Part shown: one piece after another, positions 31,114 through 33,667 of the stretch
Position numbering within the stretch: the stretch's first letter is position 1
How the letters are laid out: every line of letters begins with the position of its first letter
Assembly (NCBI RefSeq): GCF_000143415.4
Contig: NW_003314312.1
Location: forward strand, 30,214 to 63,880
Direction of reading: 5' to 3'
DNA length: 33,667 bases
Source: Selaginella moellendorffii
Taxonomy: Eukaryota; Streptophyta; Lycopodiopsida; Selaginellales; Selaginellaceae
Position numbers and translations under genes: made by a program
Notes under the pieces: generated by a model
The model's database searches: none
Told to the model about the DNA's origin: nothing
The model's input: the letters and a program-made list of their open reading frames with translations, nothing else

Positions 31114-31463
31114 CAGCTCAAAATTAAATATACATTGTTTAGAAGAATAACAATTATAAGATAAAATGACTGGACTTATTTATTTATTATTTATCAATAT
31201 ATTTTAAAATATTCTTGCTATAGTTCTACAGTAAGGCAATTGACAAAACTAATGAATCAAAAAGTTAATAAAAGCGGTTTAACATTATTTCATATACATA
31301 ATTTAGATTTTTTATAATACCAGTTGGCTAAAACCTAGATAGCTGTATTTAATTTTAGAAAATTAAAATAAAATGGTGGTATATTCCATTTAACTAATTA
31401 AACATGACTTTTATAAAAGATTGACTTAATAAATATTTTAAAATAAATAATATAAATTTTTAT
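31114..31463. other. AT-rich intergenic sequence
   Basis: This 350-bp stretch is made mostly of A and T with many TTTA and AATA runs. It must hold the PPR 3' untranslated region and the flank of the gypsy element. No gene, hairpin or tandem repeat stands out. Confidence 0.6.
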
Positions 31464-31642
31464 TGTGTGAGTGCATGGAATATGGAAAGGGAATACAGAA
31501 ATGTGCATATCAATTAACCCAAAAACCCTAGTTTATATACAGGAGCGAGTGGTCCGGATTGAAACTAATCCGACGGCTACCAAAATCCACTACGCTAATA
31601 TTAGTATACGACATCGTAGCTGTACACTTGGCCCTCACATCA
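31464..31642 (-). repeat. Putative 3' LTR of a Ty3/gypsy element, ~179 bp
   Basis: Read on the minus strand, it starts TGATGTGAGGGCC directly after the polypurine tract and ends in ACTCACACA. A TATA-like TATATAAAC lies inside (minus strand of 31531-31540). The end could be 2 or 4 bp shorter because TG repeats at the edge. Past it the sequence turns sharply AT-rich, as expected at an insertion edge. The 5' LTR is outside the window, so the boundary is provisional. Confidence 0.6.
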
Positions 31643-31655
31643 TCCCCTCCTCTCG
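31643..31655 (-). other. Polypurine tract of the gypsy element
   Basis: The minus strand reads CGAGAGGAGGGGA immediately before the LTR start TGATG, a typical primer for plus-strand DNA synthesis. It lies 16 bp after the pol stop codon. Confidence 0.8.
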
Positions 31656-31671
31656 GAATAATGGAAGGCCG

Positions 31672-33667
31672 TCAGGGTTCTCTTGTAGATGGGCCGGGAT
31701 CTGGAGGAACGTCAGGAGGAGGCATCGGTGGATCTGTAGACGGTATTAACTGCTCCTGATCCCTCTGTATGAAGCGTTTTAACCGCTGCACATGCACAAT
31801 CTCCAGAGGATCGGCCTGCTGAACGTCATGCCGAACCTCATAAACTTGTGGTCCAACTTGCTGCAACACACGATACGGTCCTTTCCACTGCGCAAGGAGC
31901 CCCTTAGATAAACCACGTACCGTAAGATGGGGAAAACGGACTAACACCAAATCATCCACTTTGTACTCCGCTGGTGGACGATGATGGGAATTGTAGCGCC
32001 GTTGTTGTCCCACTTGTACGCGGCCTAAGTGTTCAGCAGACTCTGCTCGGACAAGTGGAAGAATGCTTGTCAAATATTGATCCCATGACCTAGCATCAGG
32101 AGCTCGTGGCAATCGCGAAGGTAAACCTAGCTCTGTTGGTAATATTGGATCATGACCATATAGAAGTTTATATGGTGAAGCACCAACAGAACTCTGCACC
32201 CCTGTGACATAAGCATACCGAAGAGACGGCAAATAACCATCCCAATCCGAATGTTGAAAGTTCATATACTTCGCAATCATCCCTTTGAATGTCCGAACGA
32301 GCCGTTCCACCAGACCGTCTGATTGTGGATGATAAGCACTCGTAGAAGTGTGGCGTATCCCCAACCGAGATGTCAAAACATGAAATACCTCAGCCATAAA
32401 TGCAGGACCATTATCCGAAAGAATCCGTTCTGGACAAGAATGCTGGAACACCACTCGATTGAGGAGGAAGTATCCAACAGCAGTTGCAGAGGCACTAGCA
32501 AGAGCACCAACTTCCACCCAACGAGTCAAGTAGTCAGAAGCAATAATAACATACTCATTGCCAGCAGTCGATCGCGGAAAAGGTCCCATAAGATCAAATG
32601 CCACCAACTCAAACGGACGAGAAACTGCAATTGACTCCAACCGTCCTTCCGCAGCACAAGGGGGAGTATTACGAGCTTGGCACCAAACGCAGCTACGCAC
32701 ATACCGGATAATATCATGTCGCATCTCTGGCCAATAGAAAGATCTGCGCAACTTCTCGGTGACACGACGGTGTCCCATATGCCCACCTAGAATAGGAGAA
32801 TCATGGTAGGCATGGAGAAACCGCGGAATAAACACCGAAGGCACCACCAGCCGTAAATGAGCATCAGGATCCGTCCCCACAAAATAAAGAAGGCCATCTT
32901 CAAGGCGATATTGAGAATGTAAATGCCGAAAAGGCAAGTCATCAACAAGTGATGCAGGATTCTCAAACCCATCTCGAAGCCTTCGAATCCATGGCTCAAT
33001 CTTTTGAGCCTCGCGAACCTCATCCAGAGAAGGTAGATCTTGCTCTACGCCCTGTGGACACTGAATGTCAAGGACAGCAACCGCCGACGGCACAGAATCC
33101 TCATCTAGAAAATCCACAGATGCTGGAACAACAGGTTCGTCAGAAACATGAGAAGTGAGTGGAGAAGGAAGAGGAGCGCGAGAAAGGGCATCAGCATCAG
33201 CCATAGAACTCCCTGAGCGATGAACAACATCAAAATCATATATCTGAAGCTTCAAAGCCCATCGAGCCGTACGACCAACCAGGTTCTTCCGCTTCAATAA
33301 TGAAGTAACACCAGCATGGTCACCTTCAAGTAACGTCCGAGAACCATGTAGATAGGCATGAAGTTTCTCGAAACCCCAGACTGCTGCTAAACACTCCTTC
33401 TCCGTCATGGAGTAGTTCATCTCCGCTGGTTGTAATGTACGGCTTATGTATGCAATGGGATGGCGCTGACCAGGCACACTCGAGCTCTCTTGCATCAACA
33501 CACCTCCAAGACCAATGTCAGAAGCATCCACGCGCAAAATAAAAGGTCGAGTGTAGTCAGGATATGCCAAAACCGGAGGAGTCGTCAATAGCTCTTTGAG
33601 ATTCACGAACGCCCGCTCACAATCGGGAGACCAGATGAAAGATGACGTTGATGACTTCAGCAATGCT
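31672..33667 (-). mobile_element. pol: Ty3/gypsy pol, RNase H and integrase (5' end beyond window)
   Basis: An open frame of 663 codons plus continues off the right edge with no ATG at its start, so it is the 3' part of a larger polyprotein; reverse transcriptase lies outside. Residue numbers count from 33663. RNase H (about 36-160) shows FILRVDASDIGLGG (Asp46), TEKECLAAVWG (Glu90), Asp115 in GDHAGV and the final ADALSR. Integrase has the zinc-binding His287/His295/Cys325/Cys328, then the catalytic Asp357, Asp417 and Glu453 with exactly 35 residues between the last two. A GPY/F-type module (KGPYRVLQQVGPQVYEV) follows, and the tail is proline-rich; no chromodomain is evident. The order RNase H-integrase is that of Ty3/gypsy. 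No stop or frameshift interrupts it, so the element may be young. Confidence 0.93.

Noticed and set aside
1-33667. CRISPR array, bacterial operon, integrase-linked attachment site or defence system
   Set aside because: No regularly spaced direct repeats, no Shine-Dalgarno-led gene strings and no phage or plasmid genes; introns and plant families show nuclear plant DNA.

Overview
The window looks like nuclear DNA of a land plant, most likely a lycophyte such as Selaginella. The supporting evidence is: a plastid-type dihydrodipicolinate synthase with an N-terminal transit-like exon, a PLS-class pentatricopeptide protein, an F-box protein, plant copia and Ty3/gypsy retroelements, tRNA-Met primer-binding sites, and coding genes cut by very short introns (about 25-110 bp, many near 55 bp). 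The species assignment is an inference; the plant assignment is firm.

Left third (1 to about 14120): transposon territory without intact genes. Positions 1-8366 hold a minus-strand, non-coding LTR element (LARD-like) in head-to-tail array: two ~1.15 kb LTRs (1781-2933 and 7218-8366), each followed on the minus strand by a tRNA-Met primer site and the same ~1.78 kb leader. A complete 585-bp TRIM element with 5-bp target duplications (TTTAC) sits at 11314-11898 in otherwise featureless sequence. A purine-rich minisatellite (about 12905-13315) leads into a truncated copia gag/protease relic that stops abruptly near 14120.

Middle (14500-23900): a gene-rich but decaying block on the plus strand. 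An unrecognised small multi-exon gene is followed by an arginyl-tRNA synthetase pseudogene that keeps its introns, a 3' fragment of a GDSL esterase on the minus strand, and unrecognised broken exons. Next comes an apparently intact 13-exon CCCH zinc-finger gene (396 residues), then an Fd-dependent glutamate synthase pseudogene and more unrecognised decayed sequence. Retained introns say the dead copies arose by DNA duplication, not retroposition.

Right third (23900-33667): living genes. These are a single-exon F-box gene, a secreted Pro/His-rich small protein (minus), DHDPS (dapA type, minus) and a divergent intronless PPR gene whose start codon lies only 87 bp from that of DHDPS. The window ends inside an open Ty3/gypsy polyprotein (minus) with its polypurine tract and a short putative 3' LTR.

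No defence island, CRISPR array or operon-like system is visible. The most notable items are the tandem LARD-like array with clustered CACGTG motifs, the textbook TRIM, the decayed housekeeping-gene copies around one intact zinc-finger gene, the compact DHDPS/PPR divergent promoter, and same-position insertions in three PPR motifs.
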